From CATOSP01 sp965237775 (GTDB lineage: Bacteria; Chloroflexota; Dehalococcoidia; Lucifugimonadales; UBA3495), in the NCBI GenBank assembly GCA_965237775.1, contig OZ250155.1:1984001-2048000 (forward strand): a DNA stretch of 64,000 nucleotides, given 5' to 3'. Positions 8,509 through 17,268 of this stretch are shown one piece after another. The notes beneath the pieces are model-generated. The model searched no databases, was not told the DNA's origin, and was given only the letters and a program-made list of their open reading frames with translations. Made by a program: the position numbers and the translations under genes. The stretch's first letter is position 1, and the number at the start of each line of letters is the position of its first letter.

Positions 8509-10386
8509 ATGACGTGGAGATTGGCCCGATTCCCGAAGGTCCTAATGGTGACCCTGCTGCTTCTGTTCCTGGTATTCATAATATCCTGTGGTGGGGCAAG
8601 TCAGGCTACCACCCCGCCGCAAGCCGCGGAGAAGGGTGAAGCCGCAACCGCTGAGCCACAAGCCCAGGAGGTTCCCACTAAGGAGTTCGTGATAGCCCCA
8701 TCATTCGGTGAGAAGCCGACATCGCCGGCAGCGGCGGCGTCCTCCGGTGACCCGAACCCAACCGTTTCCACTGGTCCCACTCCAACTCCGAAAGTGGTAA
8801 TTGCCACCGGTGGAATAGTTCCCATGCAAGCCTACTCTAATCCGGTATCTAAGGCACTCCACGAATTCGGCTCTCCTTTGGACCGGGCCGTGGGCCCAAT
8901 GTTCAGCACGGTCATGGAGTATAACCCAGAGACGGATGACCCCAGCGATATAAGGGGTGATTTGGCCGAAAGCTGGGATGTGGCCGAGGACGGCGTTACT
9001 TATACCTTCCGCCTGGTGCCCACTGCAACCTGGTGGGACGGTCAGCCTGTCACTGCCGACGATGTATTGTTTAGCCTAACCAGCATGGTGTGTCCCGATT
9101 GTCTCGAGATCACAAAGGGGCAGACAAGGAGCTCCACGATCCTGTTTAGAGACGATCTTGATCTCGATGCTTCTCGCGTGATTGACCAGAACACTATTGA
9201 ATTGAAGACCAAGTTCAATCAGCCAGAGTTCCTTCTTATGCTCGCGGTGGATGTCACTAACATCATCCCCAAGCATGTGGTTGAAGGCGAAGGCAAACTT
9301 CAGACCTTCGAGAGGCCGGATGATTTTATGGGTTCAGGCCCATTTATGTGGGTGAAATTCGTCAAGGACGTCATGTATGAACACACGAAGAACGAGAATT
9401 ACTGGAAGGAAGGACTTCCCCGCATTGATGGCATAAAACATTTCGTCATGACGGACCCGGCGACCATCATGGCGGCCTACGCGACAGAGCAGGTCCTAGT
9501 CCAGAATGGCCCCAGTAATAACCTAAGCGTTCGGCAGACTCTGCAGCTTGAGGAAGAGAACCCGGATAAGATTAACGTGAGATTCATAGGCCCGGGTGGT
9601 TTCTTCGGCATCATGCTGAATACCACGGTCAAGCCCTTCGATGACGTTCGGGTCAGGCGGGCCGTGTACCTGGCAATCCATCGCCAGCCCATCCTAGAGA
9701 CGATCTCCGCGGGGAAGGGTTGGCTGGGCGTGCCCCTGCCGCCTGGTCAGTGGTATAGCATGAGCCGAGAAGAGGCGGCACAAGCGCCGGGCTTCCGAGA
9801 ACTTAATGGTGAGAAACATCCCGAAGACCTCGCCGAGGCCAGAAGGTTGATGAAAGAAGCCGGCCTTGAGAATGGGTTCGACACAGTAATCACTGCCAGA
9901 ATTGCGATTCAGTACCCTGAAGTCGCTGAATTGGTCTCAGAACAGCTTGAACGGTTCATAAACATCAGATCTTCCGTCCGAACACTGGAGGCGGCGGCTG
10001 GCTTTGAAGCTTATAACCAGGGTGACTTCGCTATGGCGTCGCAAGCCAGCTCACTGCCGATCTTGACCCCCACCGGAGCGTTTGGCAGCCGTTACCCCGA
10101 GGGTGGCATCATCTCGCGTTGGTTGGGGGGAGGGACGAACGACTTCGTTGTCGAGGGGATCCAAGAGCTCTACGCCGCACAGGCGAGAGAGTTGGACCCG
10201 GAGAAGCGCAAAGCCATCGTACAACGTGCCGAGCAGATACTCCTCAACGAGGATAATGCCTATCCGGGCCTTTGGTGGCGCTTTACCGCCTGGATATCCA
10301 ACAAGAGGATTCAAAATTTGCACCCCAATCCCAGCTCTCAACTCCAGTTTAGCTGGGAGCACATCTGGTGCGATCCAGCGTGCTAG
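8509..10386 (+). CDS. ABC transporter substrate-binding lipoprotein, peptide family 5
   Basis: The start at 8509 (MTWRLARFP) was chosen because GGGAGG lies eight bases before it and a signal peptide begins there. A hydrophobic core (11-25) is followed by lipobox IISC, with C27 the likely lipidated residue, then a long Ala/Thr/Pro-rich linker to about residue 105. The mature part has the SBP_bac_5 fold hallmarks, such as the segment LAESWDVAEDGVTYTFRL and the later DVRVRRAVYLAIHR. This group binds oligopeptides, dipeptides, nickel or diverse small molecules outside the membrane; specificity is unknown. It is followed by two matching permease genes. A 12-bp stem-loop separates it from the first permease. 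Confidence 0.92.
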   Translation: MTWRLARFPKVLMVTLLLLFLVFIISCGGASQATTPPQAAEKGEAATAEPQAQEVPTKEFVIAPSFGEKPTSPAAAASSGDPNPTVSTGPTPTPKVVIATGGIVPMQAYSNPVSKALHEFGSPLDRAVGPMFSTVMEYNPETDDPSDIRGDLAESWDVAEDGVTYTFRLVPTATWWDGQPVTADDVLFSLTSMVCPDCLEITKGQTRSSTILFRDDLDLDASRVIDQNTIELKTKFNQPEFLLMLAVDVTNIIPKHVVEGEGKLQTFERPDDFMGSGPFMWVKFVKDVMYEHTKNENYWKEGLPRIDGIKHFVMTDPATIMAAYATEQVLVQNGPSNNLSVRQTLQLEEENPDKINVRFIGPGGFFGIMLNTTVKPFDDVRVRRAVYLAIHRQPILETISAGKGWLGVPLPPGQWYSMSREEAAQAPGFRELNGEKHPEDLAEARRLMKEAGLENGFDTVITARIAIQYPEVAELVSEQLERFINIRSSVRTLEAAAGFEAYNQGDFAMASQASSLPILTPTGAFGSRYPEGGIISRWLGGGTNDFVVEGIQELYAAQARELDPEKRKAIVQRAEQILLNEDNAYPGLWWRFTAWISNKRIQNLHPNPSSQLQFSWEHIWCDPAC

Positions 10387-10415
10387 CCTATCCGGACTTC
10401 GATGTGATTCACAAG

Positions 10416-10448
10416 TTGGGCCAGGCCTCCAATTCCGGCCTGGCCCAA
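10416..10448 (+). repeat. Intercistronic 12-bp stem-loop
   Basis: TTGGGCCAGGCC (10416-10427) pairs perfectly with GGCCTGGCCCAA (10437-10448) across a nine-base loop. It lies between the binding-protein gene and the permease genes, where such hairpins often protect the upstream mRNA or reduce read-through so that the binding protein exceeds the permeases. That function is inference. Confidence 0.6.
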
Positions 10449-10518
10449 TCCGAATAGGCCGGATCCCAATCTCGAAACTACCGGCCCGGCGACTTTTCTT
10501 TAGCGGCGGGATAGAAAA

Positions 10519-11487
10519 ATGCGGTCCTATATAGCCAAAAGAGTCCTCCTGTTCATTCCCACACTTCTACTGGTTACGCTGCTGATATTTCTGATTCTTC
10601 GGGTTGTCCCCGGCGACCCGGCGATCATGCTCCTCGCGGGCGGCGGCGGAGGAAACGAAGAACAAGATTTCAGTCAAGAAGACCTTGAAAAGCTGCGGGC
10701 AGAGTTGGGCACCGACAGACCGATTTACGTCCAATACGGTGACTGGATCTGGAACATGCTCCAGCTCGATTTCGGTAATTCATACTACTGGAAGACCCCA
10801 ATCATCGATGATCTTAAGCAGCGCTTCCCCATCACTATGGAGCTAACCTTACTGGCGATGCTCCTCGCTGGCGTAGTAGCGATTCCCATGGGCGTGATTT
10901 CGGCGATAAAACAGGATACCGCAGCTGACTACATTACCCGACTTATTACTATCGCGGGGATAGCCCTTCCCAACTTCTGGATCGCTATTTTGATAATAGT
11001 ATTCCTGGTTCTCGTGTTCGACTGGATTCCACCTTTGGGTTACGCTGACCTGTGGAACGATCCAGGCACCAACCTGCAACAGATGGTTTTCCCCGCATTA
11101 GCCCTCGCCTTTACCCACATGGCGTTTATAGCTAGAGTCACCCGCTCCTCGATGCTTGAGGTGTTCCGCGAGGACTACATCCGGACCGCCCGGTCCAAAG
11201 GTCTATCGGAGCGTTTGGTGATCTACCGGCATGCCCTCAAAAACGCCCTTTTGCCCGTGGTCACTGTTGGGGGTTATGAATTTGGCCGACTCCTTGCAGG
11301 AACAGTAATCATTGAAGTCATTTTCATGGTGCCCGGCGTGGGCCGGCTCCTGATAAGCAGCATCCAAGTGCGAGACTTCCCCTTAGTTCAGGGGGTGATC
11401 GTGATGATTACAGTGATTGTGCTGGTCCTGAACATGGTCCTGGACCTCACATATGCCTGGCTGAATCCACGCATCCGCTACGCTTAA
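10519..11487 (+). CDS. ABC permease, DppB/OppB type
   Basis: This is a 322-residue integral membrane permease. The N-terminus MRSYIAKRVLLFIPTLLLV followed by LRVVPGDPA is the classic DppB start, and about six transmembrane helices follow. The cytoplasmic EAA loop for ATPase docking is seen in DYIRTARSKGLSERLVIYRHA. It forms the channel together with the DppC-like subunit encoded 60 bases downstream. The ATG at 10519 is preceded by a GGCGGGA-type site. Likely co-transcribed with the lipoprotein gene. Confidence 0.93.
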   Translation: MRSYIAKRVLLFIPTLLLVTLLIFLILRVVPGDPAIMLLAGGGGGNEEQDFSQEDLEKLRAELGTDRPIYVQYGDWIWNMLQLDFGNSYYWKTPIIDDLKQRFPITMELTLLAMLLAGVVAIPMGVISAIKQDTAADYITRLITIAGIALPNFWIAILIIVFLVLVFDWIPPLGYADLWNDPGTNLQQMVFPALALAFTHMAFIARVTRSSMLEVFREDYIRTARSKGLSERLVIYRHALKNALLPVVTVGGYEFGRLLAGTVIIEVIFMVPGVGRLLISSIQVRDFPLVQGVIVMITVIVLVLNMVLDLTYAWLNPRIRYA

Positions 11488-11547
11488 AGAATTTGAGGTG
11501 TGGGCGTTCCCCTGAGTACTTGGGAATGCCCGGTCACGGGAGCAGAA

Positions 11548-12459
11548 ATGAGGCAACAGCAAGCCGGCTTAGTAGCCATTCCCGAGGACTCTGTTGGTGG
11601 ACTGAGGCCAAGACACACGGCCACACAGAATGTGGCCAGTTTTTTCCGGCGTAAGCCCATGGGAGCGTTTGGGGCGGTGGTCGCCGCCCTGCTCTTACTC
11701 GTTGCCATTTTCGCCCCCTTGATCGCGACTCATGACCAATATAGGCCCGAGGTTGAGCGCGTCTTCGCCATGCCGAGTGCGGACGCTTGGCTGGGGGGTG
11801 ACGATCTGGGCCGCGACGTGTTTAGTCGGATTGTTTATGGAGCGAGAATTTCGCTGTATGTGGGAATCCTGAGTTCAGCTATCGGGGGCTCAATAGGCAT
11901 GATGGTGGGTGTTGCCAGCGCCTACTTCGGAGGGAAGACCGACCTGATCATACAGCGGTTTGTAGACGGGATGATGGCGTTTCCGGCCCTGATCTTAGCG
12001 GTAGCCATCATGGCTGCCCTTGGGTCATCCATCAACAACGTGGTGATCGCGCTGAGTATTATCTACATCCCCAGCACCGCCCGCATTTTGCGAGCGCAAG
12101 CCATGGGCATTAAGGAGATGGACTACCTACTGGCGGCCCACGCGGTTGGAGCCGGGCACTTGCGGATTATGTTACGGCATATCATTCCCAATTGCTTCGC
12201 CGTTTTCATCGTGATCGTAACCTTCCACCTGGGTGGAGCTATCATTGCGGAAGCCACCCTTAGCTTTTTGGGCGTAGGCGCTCCTCCGAGTGAACCATCA
12301 TGGGGAGGGATGCTAAGTAAGGCAGCCCCCAACGTGAAGGTACAGCCCTGGTTGGGAGTATTCCCCGGTTTAGCCATAGCTCTCGTGGTGTTTGCCTGGA
12401 ACCTGCTGGGGGACTCACTCCGCGATGTCCTCGACCCAAGGCTACGCGGAACTTCTTAA
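11548..12459 (+). CDS. ABC permease, DppC/OppC type
   Basis: The 303-residue second permease subunit of the importer. It starts with a soluble N-terminal tail, then FFRRKPMGAFGAVVAALLL, the typical DppC first helix, with the GGDDLGRDVFSRIVYGAR periplasmic motif and an EAA loop around KEMDYLLAAHAVGAGHLRI. The start at 11548 (MRQQQAG) was chosen over a GTG at 11500 because GGGAG lies six bases before it, whereas the GTG has a site only one base away. No DppD/DppF ATPase genes follow; the next 430 bases are apparently non-coding. Confidence 0.92.
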   Translation: MRQQQAGLVAIPEDSVGGLRPRHTATQNVASFFRRKPMGAFGAVVAALLLLVAIFAPLIATHDQYRPEVERVFAMPSADAWLGGDDLGRDVFSRIVYGARISLYVGILSSAIGGSIGMMVGVASAYFGGKTDLIIQRFVDGMMAFPALILAVAIMAALGSSINNVVIALSIIYIPSTARILRAQAMGIKEMDYLLAAHAVGAGHLRIMLRHIIPNCFAVFIVIVTFHLGGAIIAEATLSFLGVGAPPSEPSWGGMLSKAAPNVKVQPWLGVFPGLAIALVVFAWNLLGDSLRDVLDPRLRGTS

Positions 12460-12890
12460 AACAATATCGTCGGCTTTCATGCGACGCAGCTTTACCCCGA
12501 CTCACCGTGGCGACCGGGGCTCGTTTATATGACAAGTCCGGAAGGTTCCGCATAGTGGCCGGGAACACAAGGTGTGACCTTAGACGTCGGTCCATGGGTT
12601 GAAACTTGGTTCAGGAAGTTGGGTTCTAGAGCATGTCAAAAAAGAATTCCAGCCCATAATCGTTGCCTTTCCTGAGGCAGGAACCGCAGGCAGCGTCCGA
12701 CGGAATCGATCCGCCGATCCCGAACCCGGTCAATTTGGAGAGATTGGCGCCTGCGCCGACCTCACCGAAGGGGCAAGTCGGTCTGTCGCGTTGGCTCATC
12801 TCCGGCCACGGAGCGCCCGGGCGGACTAGGCCGTTCTCACGCCCATTCAGAAAATGTCTCCGTCCCGATACGGTTGGACGGGCGGTCCCC
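12460..12890. other. Intergenic region without recognised features
   Basis: About 430 bases between the permease gene and the convergent esterase gene. I see no convincing gene, RNA or terminator. Frames present lack ribosome binding sites and protein signatures. Confidence 0.5.
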
Positions 12891-13829
12891 CTAACTCACT
12901 CCTACCCCGGCGAAGGCCTCCTTCAGCGCCCCTGTCGCCTGTGCGACGGCCAGTTTGGCCTTGTCCACCACTGCCGACTGGCCGAAAAAGCCGTGGGTCA
13001 TACCGTCGTAGCGGGTGTATTGGGTAGGCACACCAGCCTCTCGGAGACGCGCCGCGTAGGCTTCTCCCTCGTCACACAGCGGGTCGTACTCCGCGGTAAT
13101 CACCAGGGCGGACGGTAGTCTGGCCAGGTCCCCTGCCTTCATCGGCGCGGCGTAGGGGTTCTCGGCGTCGGCGTCGGACGCCAGGTAATGCTGCCAATAC
13201 CACCTCATGGCATCCTGGCTTAGACCGAAACCGTCAGCGTTGGACTGGTAGGAGTTGGTGCCGAAATCGCGCTCGGTCACCGGATAAACCAGCAACTGAT
13301 GGATGATGCCGGGGCCTCCCCTGTCGCGGGCCATCAAGCTAATGGCGGCGGCGAGGTTTCCACCGGCGCTATCGCCGCCCACTGCCAGCCTGTTCGCGTC
13401 CGCGCCAAGCGCGGCTGCGTTGGTTGCCGCCCATTGGGTTGCCGCGTAACAGTCTTCAGCCGGGCCGGGAAACTTGGTCTCCGGAGCAAGACGATAGTCC
13501 ACGGACACCACCACGCAACCGGCGCCGACTGTCAGGTGGCGCGAGGTCCCGTCGGCGGAATCCAGGTCGCCAACGACCCAGCCGCCACCGTGGTACCACA
13601 CCAGAATTGGAAAGGGACCTGTGCCTTCCGGGGTGTAGATCCGCACCGGCACTTCCCCGTCTGGACCGGGTATTGTGCGGTCCTCGACTCTTGCGACTTC
13701 AGGGCCGGTTGACCGAGGTCGCAGCTTTCCGTTATCCCGGGCCTGCTGGGGAGACACGGTGTGGGCCGGGGGCAAACCCAGAGCCGCAGTTTGTTCGAGC
13801 ACCATTTTGGCTTGTGGATCGAGGGGCAT
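12891..13829 (-). CDS. Alpha/beta hydrolase esterase, hormone-sensitive lipase family
   Basis: This 312-residue enzyme has the HSL-family oxyanion motif HGGGW (80-84) and nucleophile motif GDSAGGN with S154. The Asp of EYDPLCDEG (D249) and the His of MTHGFF (H279) complete the triad. Such enzymes hydrolyse short acyl esters or lactones in the cytoplasm; the natural substrate is unknown. The gene starts 22 bases after the stop of the epimerase gene on the same strand, which points to a two-gene operon. The start ATG at 13829 is preceded by an AGGAGGTTAGTC-type site. Confidence 0.92.
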   Translation of the reverse strand: MPLDPQAKMVLEQTAALGLPPAHTVSPQQARDNGKLRPRSTGPEVARVEDRTIPGPDGEVPVRIYTPEGTGPFPILVWYHGGGWVVGDLDSADGTSRHLTVGAGCVVVSVDYRLAPETKFPGPAEDCYAATQWAATNAAALGADANRLAVGGDSAGGNLAAAISLMARDRGGPGIIHQLLVYPVTERDFGTNSYQSNADGFGLSQDAMRWYWQHYLASDADAENPYAAPMKAGDLARLPSALVITAEYDPLCDEGEAYAARLREAGVPTQYTRYDGMTHGFFGQSAVVDKAKLAVAQATGALKEAFAGVGVS

Positions 13830-13851
13830 GACTAACCTCCTGCTGAATGGG

Positions 13852-14787
13852 CTAGGCGACCGGCGTTAGTCCGCTGTCCGCCCGGACCTCATTAATGATT
13901 TCCCGAACGCGCTGACGGAACGGCGCGTATTCGATCTCAAACTCGCCTCGGAGACGGCTGTTGTCCACCAGGTAGTTCCCAGACTCTTCCAAGCCGCCTT
14001 CGCTGTCGAAGTCTATCTGGGCCTCGGGCAGAAACTCCTTGACCATCGATGCCAGATCTCCCAGGCTGATGGGGTGTCCGCCGGAGTTGTAAACCGGGTA
14101 GTGGGAGGAATCCGCCAAAAGCACCCGGGTAAACGCCTCCGCGATGTCCTCCACATGGATGGGCAACCGCATGAGGGCCTGGCGAGGGAAGCGGACCGGC
14201 TCACCGGAAGCAGGCAACGTGATGCAACGGACATGGTCGACGGAGCCCCTAACCTTGTCTGGGCCGGTCACGTTGGCGGGCCGGATTCCGGTGATCGCCA
14301 TTCCGTAGTTCTCGATGTATTTTTGCGCCTGGAATTCGTTGAAGATCTTGTGCATCGCATACTGGCTCGTGCCGTGGCTGGGAGCGTCCTCGTTAATGGG
14401 CTGGTCGCCGAACTGGGACTGCTGCCCGCTTACAGCGATGGAGCTTGCGTAGACGATCCGGTTCACTCCGCACAGCCGAGCCGCTTCGAAACAGTTGTCC
14501 ATCCCGAGGATGTTGAGCTTCATCGTGAAATGGGGCCTGTCCTCACCTCCGCCCAGCAGGTAGGCCAGGTTGATTATCCGGTCGGGCTGAGATTCCAAGA
14601 TAGTCCGAGACACATCCTCGTAATCGGTGATGTCGCCATACACGACCTTGACCTGGTCCCCATAGGCGCTAAAGTCGGCGACGCGGGGGTTGATGTCCAT
14701 GCAAACGACGTCATGCCCTCCCTCGACCAGCCTGCGGATAACCCGGGGACCGATGAATCCCGTCCCGCCCATAACGAGTATCGACAT
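13852..14787 (-). CDS. NAD-dependent epimerase/dehydratase (extended SDR)
   Basis: This is a 311-residue protein. The Rossmann dinucleotide motif GGTGFIG occupies residues 7-13, an acidic residue at the end of beta-2 (CMDIN, D31) favours NAD over NADP, and the catalytic pair is Y143-xxx-K147 in QYAMHK. Members interconvert nucleotide sugars or reduce or oxidise related substrates; the C-terminal substrate region gives no clear specificity. It is first in a likely operon with the HSL-type esterase, which hints at small-molecule catabolism rather than cell-wall sugar synthesis, but that is only context. Confidence 0.88.
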   Translation of the reverse strand: MSILVMGGTGFIGPRVIRRLVEGGHDVVCMDINPRVADFSAYGDQVKVVYGDITDYEDVSRTILESQPDRIINLAYLLGGGEDRPHFTMKLNILGMDNCFEAARLCGVNRIVYASSIAVSGQQSQFGDQPINEDAPSHGTSQYAMHKIFNEFQAQKYIENYGMAITGIRPANVTGPDKVRGSVDHVRCITLPASGEPVRFPRQALMRLPIHVEDIAEAFTRVLLADSSHYPVYNSGGHPISLGDLASMVKEFLPEAQIDFDSEGGLEESGNYLVDNSRLRGEFEIEYAPFRQRVREIINEVRADSGLTPVA

Positions 14788-14976
14788 ATTACGCTCCTAC
14801 CGAAAAAGTGTGGGGCTTCCGTGGGCCGATGCTAAATAGGCTTCACCCTTCGCCACCAACCCCTTCCCTGATGGGCCATTTGGAGTATATGCGGGGGTCT
14901 ACCGAGCGTCAACAGCAGTTCGATTGACCCACCGATTGTCGATGTGTGATAGTGAATAGGCAACCGGAACAGGTAG

Positions 14977-15261
14977 ATGAGAGATATGGCGAGAGTCCAG
15001 CTAGTGATATCCGACGAAGACCGGGAACGGTTTCGTTATCAGGCGCGAAGAGAAGGTATGTCCTTGAGCGCGTGGCTGCGGGCCGCAGCTCACGACCGAT
15101 TGGAGCAAAAACAGCGTAGGAAACGTTTTCAATCCGTTGCCGAACTCGAAGAGTTTTTTCGCTGGTGCGACACGTTGGAAGGCCCAGCAGTAGAACCTGA
15201 CTGGGACGAACACCTTGAGACTATGAATAGGTCTCGTCAGAGCGGCGCATCGGGTACATGA
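14977..15261 (+). CDS. VapB-like antitoxin, ribbon-helix-helix type
   Basis: This 94-residue protein begins with a beta strand and two helices typical of RHH antitoxins (RVQLVISDEDRERFRYQA then GMSLSAWLRAAAHDRL), followed by a basic, then acidic tail suited to wrapping the toxin. It should bind operator DNA as a dimer and neutralise the PIN toxin encoded directly after it. The stop overlaps the toxin start by four bases (ATGA). Start could be ATG 14977 (AGGTAG upstream) or ATG 14986 (MARVQ); the second fits the RHH fold better, but both have similar ribosome binding sites. Confidence 0.78.
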   Translation: MRDMARVQLVISDEDRERFRYQARREGMSLSAWLRAAAHDRLEQKQRRKRFQSVAELEEFFRWCDTLEGPAVEPDWDEHLETMNRSRQSGASGT

Positions 15262-15662
15262 TCTTCATAGACACGAATGTCTTTATGTACGCCGTTGGGC
15301 GTCCTCATCCGCTTCAAGCCCAAGCGCGGGAATTCTTCTTCCAGGCTGAAAACGAGGGAACTTCGCTGTTCACGTCTGCAGAAGTCTTACAGGAGTTGTT
15401 ACACACTTACCTTCCCGCGGGTAGGACACAAGCTCTCGAAGCCGCTATGTCTCTGGTGGCTCAGTCCGGAGCCGTAATATGGCCACTCGAGAGGGAAGAT
15501 GTTGCCTTGGCCATCGAACTCAAGGAGCGATTTCCCGTACTCACAGCACGAGACCTATGCCATCTCTCTAGTTGCCAGAGGCGCGGCATCGGCGAAATCA
15601 AGACGTTCGACCGGGGGCTAGAGGCCGCATTTGCGGGGCAACGAGGCCAAAATAGTAGCTAG
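15258..15662 (+). CDS. PIN-domain ribonuclease toxin, VapC-like
   Basis: The 134-residue PIN domain has the acidic active-site set D5 (FIDTN), E42 or E46 (SAEVLQE), D99 (TARDL) and D118 (TFDRGL). VapC toxins are magnesium-dependent RNases that cleave tRNA or rRNA when released from their antitoxin; the target here is unknown. Translationally coupled to the RHH gene through an ATGA overlap. No sign of disruption. Confidence 0.85.
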   Translation: MIFIDTNVFMYAVGRPHPLQAQAREFFFQAENEGTSLFTSAEVLQELLHTYLPAGRTQALEAAMSLVAQSGAVIWPLEREDVALAIELKERFPVLTARDLCHLSSCQRRGIGEIKTFDRGLEAAFAGQRGQNSS

Positions 15663-15694
15663 CTGACGGTCAATAGATTCCGTGTTGGGCGGCC

Positions 15695-15898
15695 CTATCC
15701 CTGGTTTAGATACGCGTCTGGGCTGGTGAGGAATTTAGTCCGGCAATCCAGGCTGCAAAAGTAATACCAGGCGCCGTTGTAGAAGCTACGCGTTCCCTGA
15801 GTTGGGTCAACCTCGGCTGCGCCGTACCTGGTCTGGCCCGTCTCGGTCCTGGCGGCAGCCTCGTCTATGTCTACTCCGCAAACCGGGTCATTGGGCAT
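15695..15898 (-). CDS. YHS-domain protein
   Basis: The 67-residue protein contains an N-terminal DPVCGVDID motif and the C-terminal YYFCSLDCRTKFLTSPDAY motif of the YHS domain, which often occurs in metal-handling proteins and monooxygenase subunits and may bind a metal through its Cys residues. It lies 40 bases downstream of the acyl-CoA dehydrogenase gene on the same strand. The role is not known. Confidence 0.8.
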   Translation of the reverse strand: MPNDPVCGVDIDEAAARTETGQTRYGAAEVDPTQGTRSFYNGAWYYFCSLDCRTKFLTSPDAYLNQG

Positions 15899-15938
15899 AA
15901 TCTGCTCTCCTGATTGGTATCGTGTTTTGTGTTGGAAA

Positions 15939-17114
15939 TTAGCTGACCGGCGTAAGGTCCATACCCAGCCTCACCCGCCCCGGCTGGTCGAGCAACGCTG
16001 TGGCAATCCTCGATCGGTGCTCGAAGCTCGTACCTAGCCTCATGGTCCACGCGGTCACGCGGCGGAACCAAAGATGAAGGTCGAATTCCATCATGAACCC
16101 GATGCCTCCGTGGATAACCTGTGACGACCGGACCGTGGCCTCGCACTTCTCGTTGCAGAACGCCTTCGCCTGGGAAACCTCGACTCCCGCCGGAAGTCCC
16201 TGGTCCATCTTCCATAGGGCTTCATAGGTAAGGAGCTGGCCGCCGTCCACCCACAGGGTCATGTCCGCGCAGAGGTGCTGAATCGATTGGAAAGAGCCAA
16301 TCGGACGCCCGAACGCGGTGCGGTTCTTGGCGTATTCGATGGCCATCTCGGCGTCTTTGCGCGCCGCGCCGACCATCTGGGCGCAGAGAAGCACGGTTGC
16401 ACGCTCCAGCATCGACTCCACAACTGGCCAACCCTCGTTAAGTGTACCCACCAGATTGGACGCGGGGACTCGGACTCCGTCGAAGCTCACGCGGCTCTGC
16501 TTGTCCTTGGCCAGAGTGGTCAGCGGAGTGTCCGTGATACCCGGACTTTTGGTGTCGACCAAAAACAACGATATCCCCAGATTATCGGCCGACGCCGAGT
16601 CCGTGCGGCAGACCATGAGGCACTGTTCCGCCGCATTGAAGTTGTCCACGAACATCTTGGTGCCCGTGAGGATGAAGTCGTCTCCCTGTGCGACAGCCTG
16701 CAGGCTGATGGTCTCCGGGATGAAGCGCGGGTCGCGCTCGTTGAACGCCCACGTCATGACCAGGTCTCCGTTGTTAACGCGGGGCAGGAGCGCCTGCTTC
16801 TGGGCCGCGCTGCCGTCACGCGCAACAGTCAGGGCCGCGACCATCGTGCTGTGGAAGGGCACCGGCGCAATGGTCCGGCCGACCTCCTCCAACACCAGTC
16901 CTAGATAGGTGATCGGTAACCCTTGCCCACCGTATTCCTCGGGAAGGGCCATGCCGAACCAACCCAACTGGGCCAGTTGCCGCCAAAGCTCCGGCGGGTA
17001 ACCCAGGTCGTCCTTTTCCATTTCCCTGGCCAGGCTGGGAGGGCACTCAGCTTCCAAGAACTCCCTGGCCAGGTTCTTCACCATCTGTTCTTCTTCGCTC
17101 AGTAAGACGTCCAT
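15939..17114 (-). CDS. Acyl-CoA dehydrogenase family protein
   Basis: The 391-residue FAD enzyme has the usual N-terminal helical domain (LAQLGWFGMALPEEYGGQGL), a central beta domain and a C-terminal helical domain with GRPIGSFQSIQHLCADM and the FAD-contacting IHGGIGFMMEFDL. It should introduce a 2,3 double bond into an acyl-CoA and hand electrons to ETF, which fits the ETF gene 1.6 kb upstream on the same strand. Fatty-acid, steroid side-chain or other acyl-CoA substrates are all possible. It shares its orientation with the second acyl-CoA dehydrogenase gene 154 bases upstream. Start ATG at 17114 agrees with family length. Confidence 0.9.
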   Translation of the reverse strand: MDVLLSEEEQMVKNLAREFLEAECPPSLAREMEKDDLGYPPELWRQLAQLGWFGMALPEEYGGQGLPITYLGLVLEEVGRTIAPVPFHSTMVAALTVARDGSAAQKQALLPRVNNGDLVMTWAFNERDPRFIPETISLQAVAQGDDFILTGTKMFVDNFNAAEQCLMVCRTDSASADNLGISLFLVDTKSPGITDTPLTTLAKDKQSRVSFDGVRVPASNLVGTLNEGWPVVESMLERATVLLCAQMVGAARKDAEMAIEYAKNRTAFGRPIGSFQSIQHLCADMTLWVDGGQLLTYEALWKMDQGLPAGVEVSQAKAFCNEKCEATVRSSQVIHGGIGFMMEFDLHLWFRRVTAWTMRLGTSFEHRSRIATALLDQPGRVRLGMDLTPVS

Positions 17115-17268
17115 CTTGCTTCCTCGTAATCGTCGTCAAACCCGTTGTGTATCGGGCCAATTCCGCGTGAACGGCGTTATGTCCTGGCAACATACACCGC
17201 TCCCGTAGGCCGGTTCGACGTGAGGGAGGCCCGGAAGCGGTGCGATCTCTTGCTATTGGGCGCCCGGT

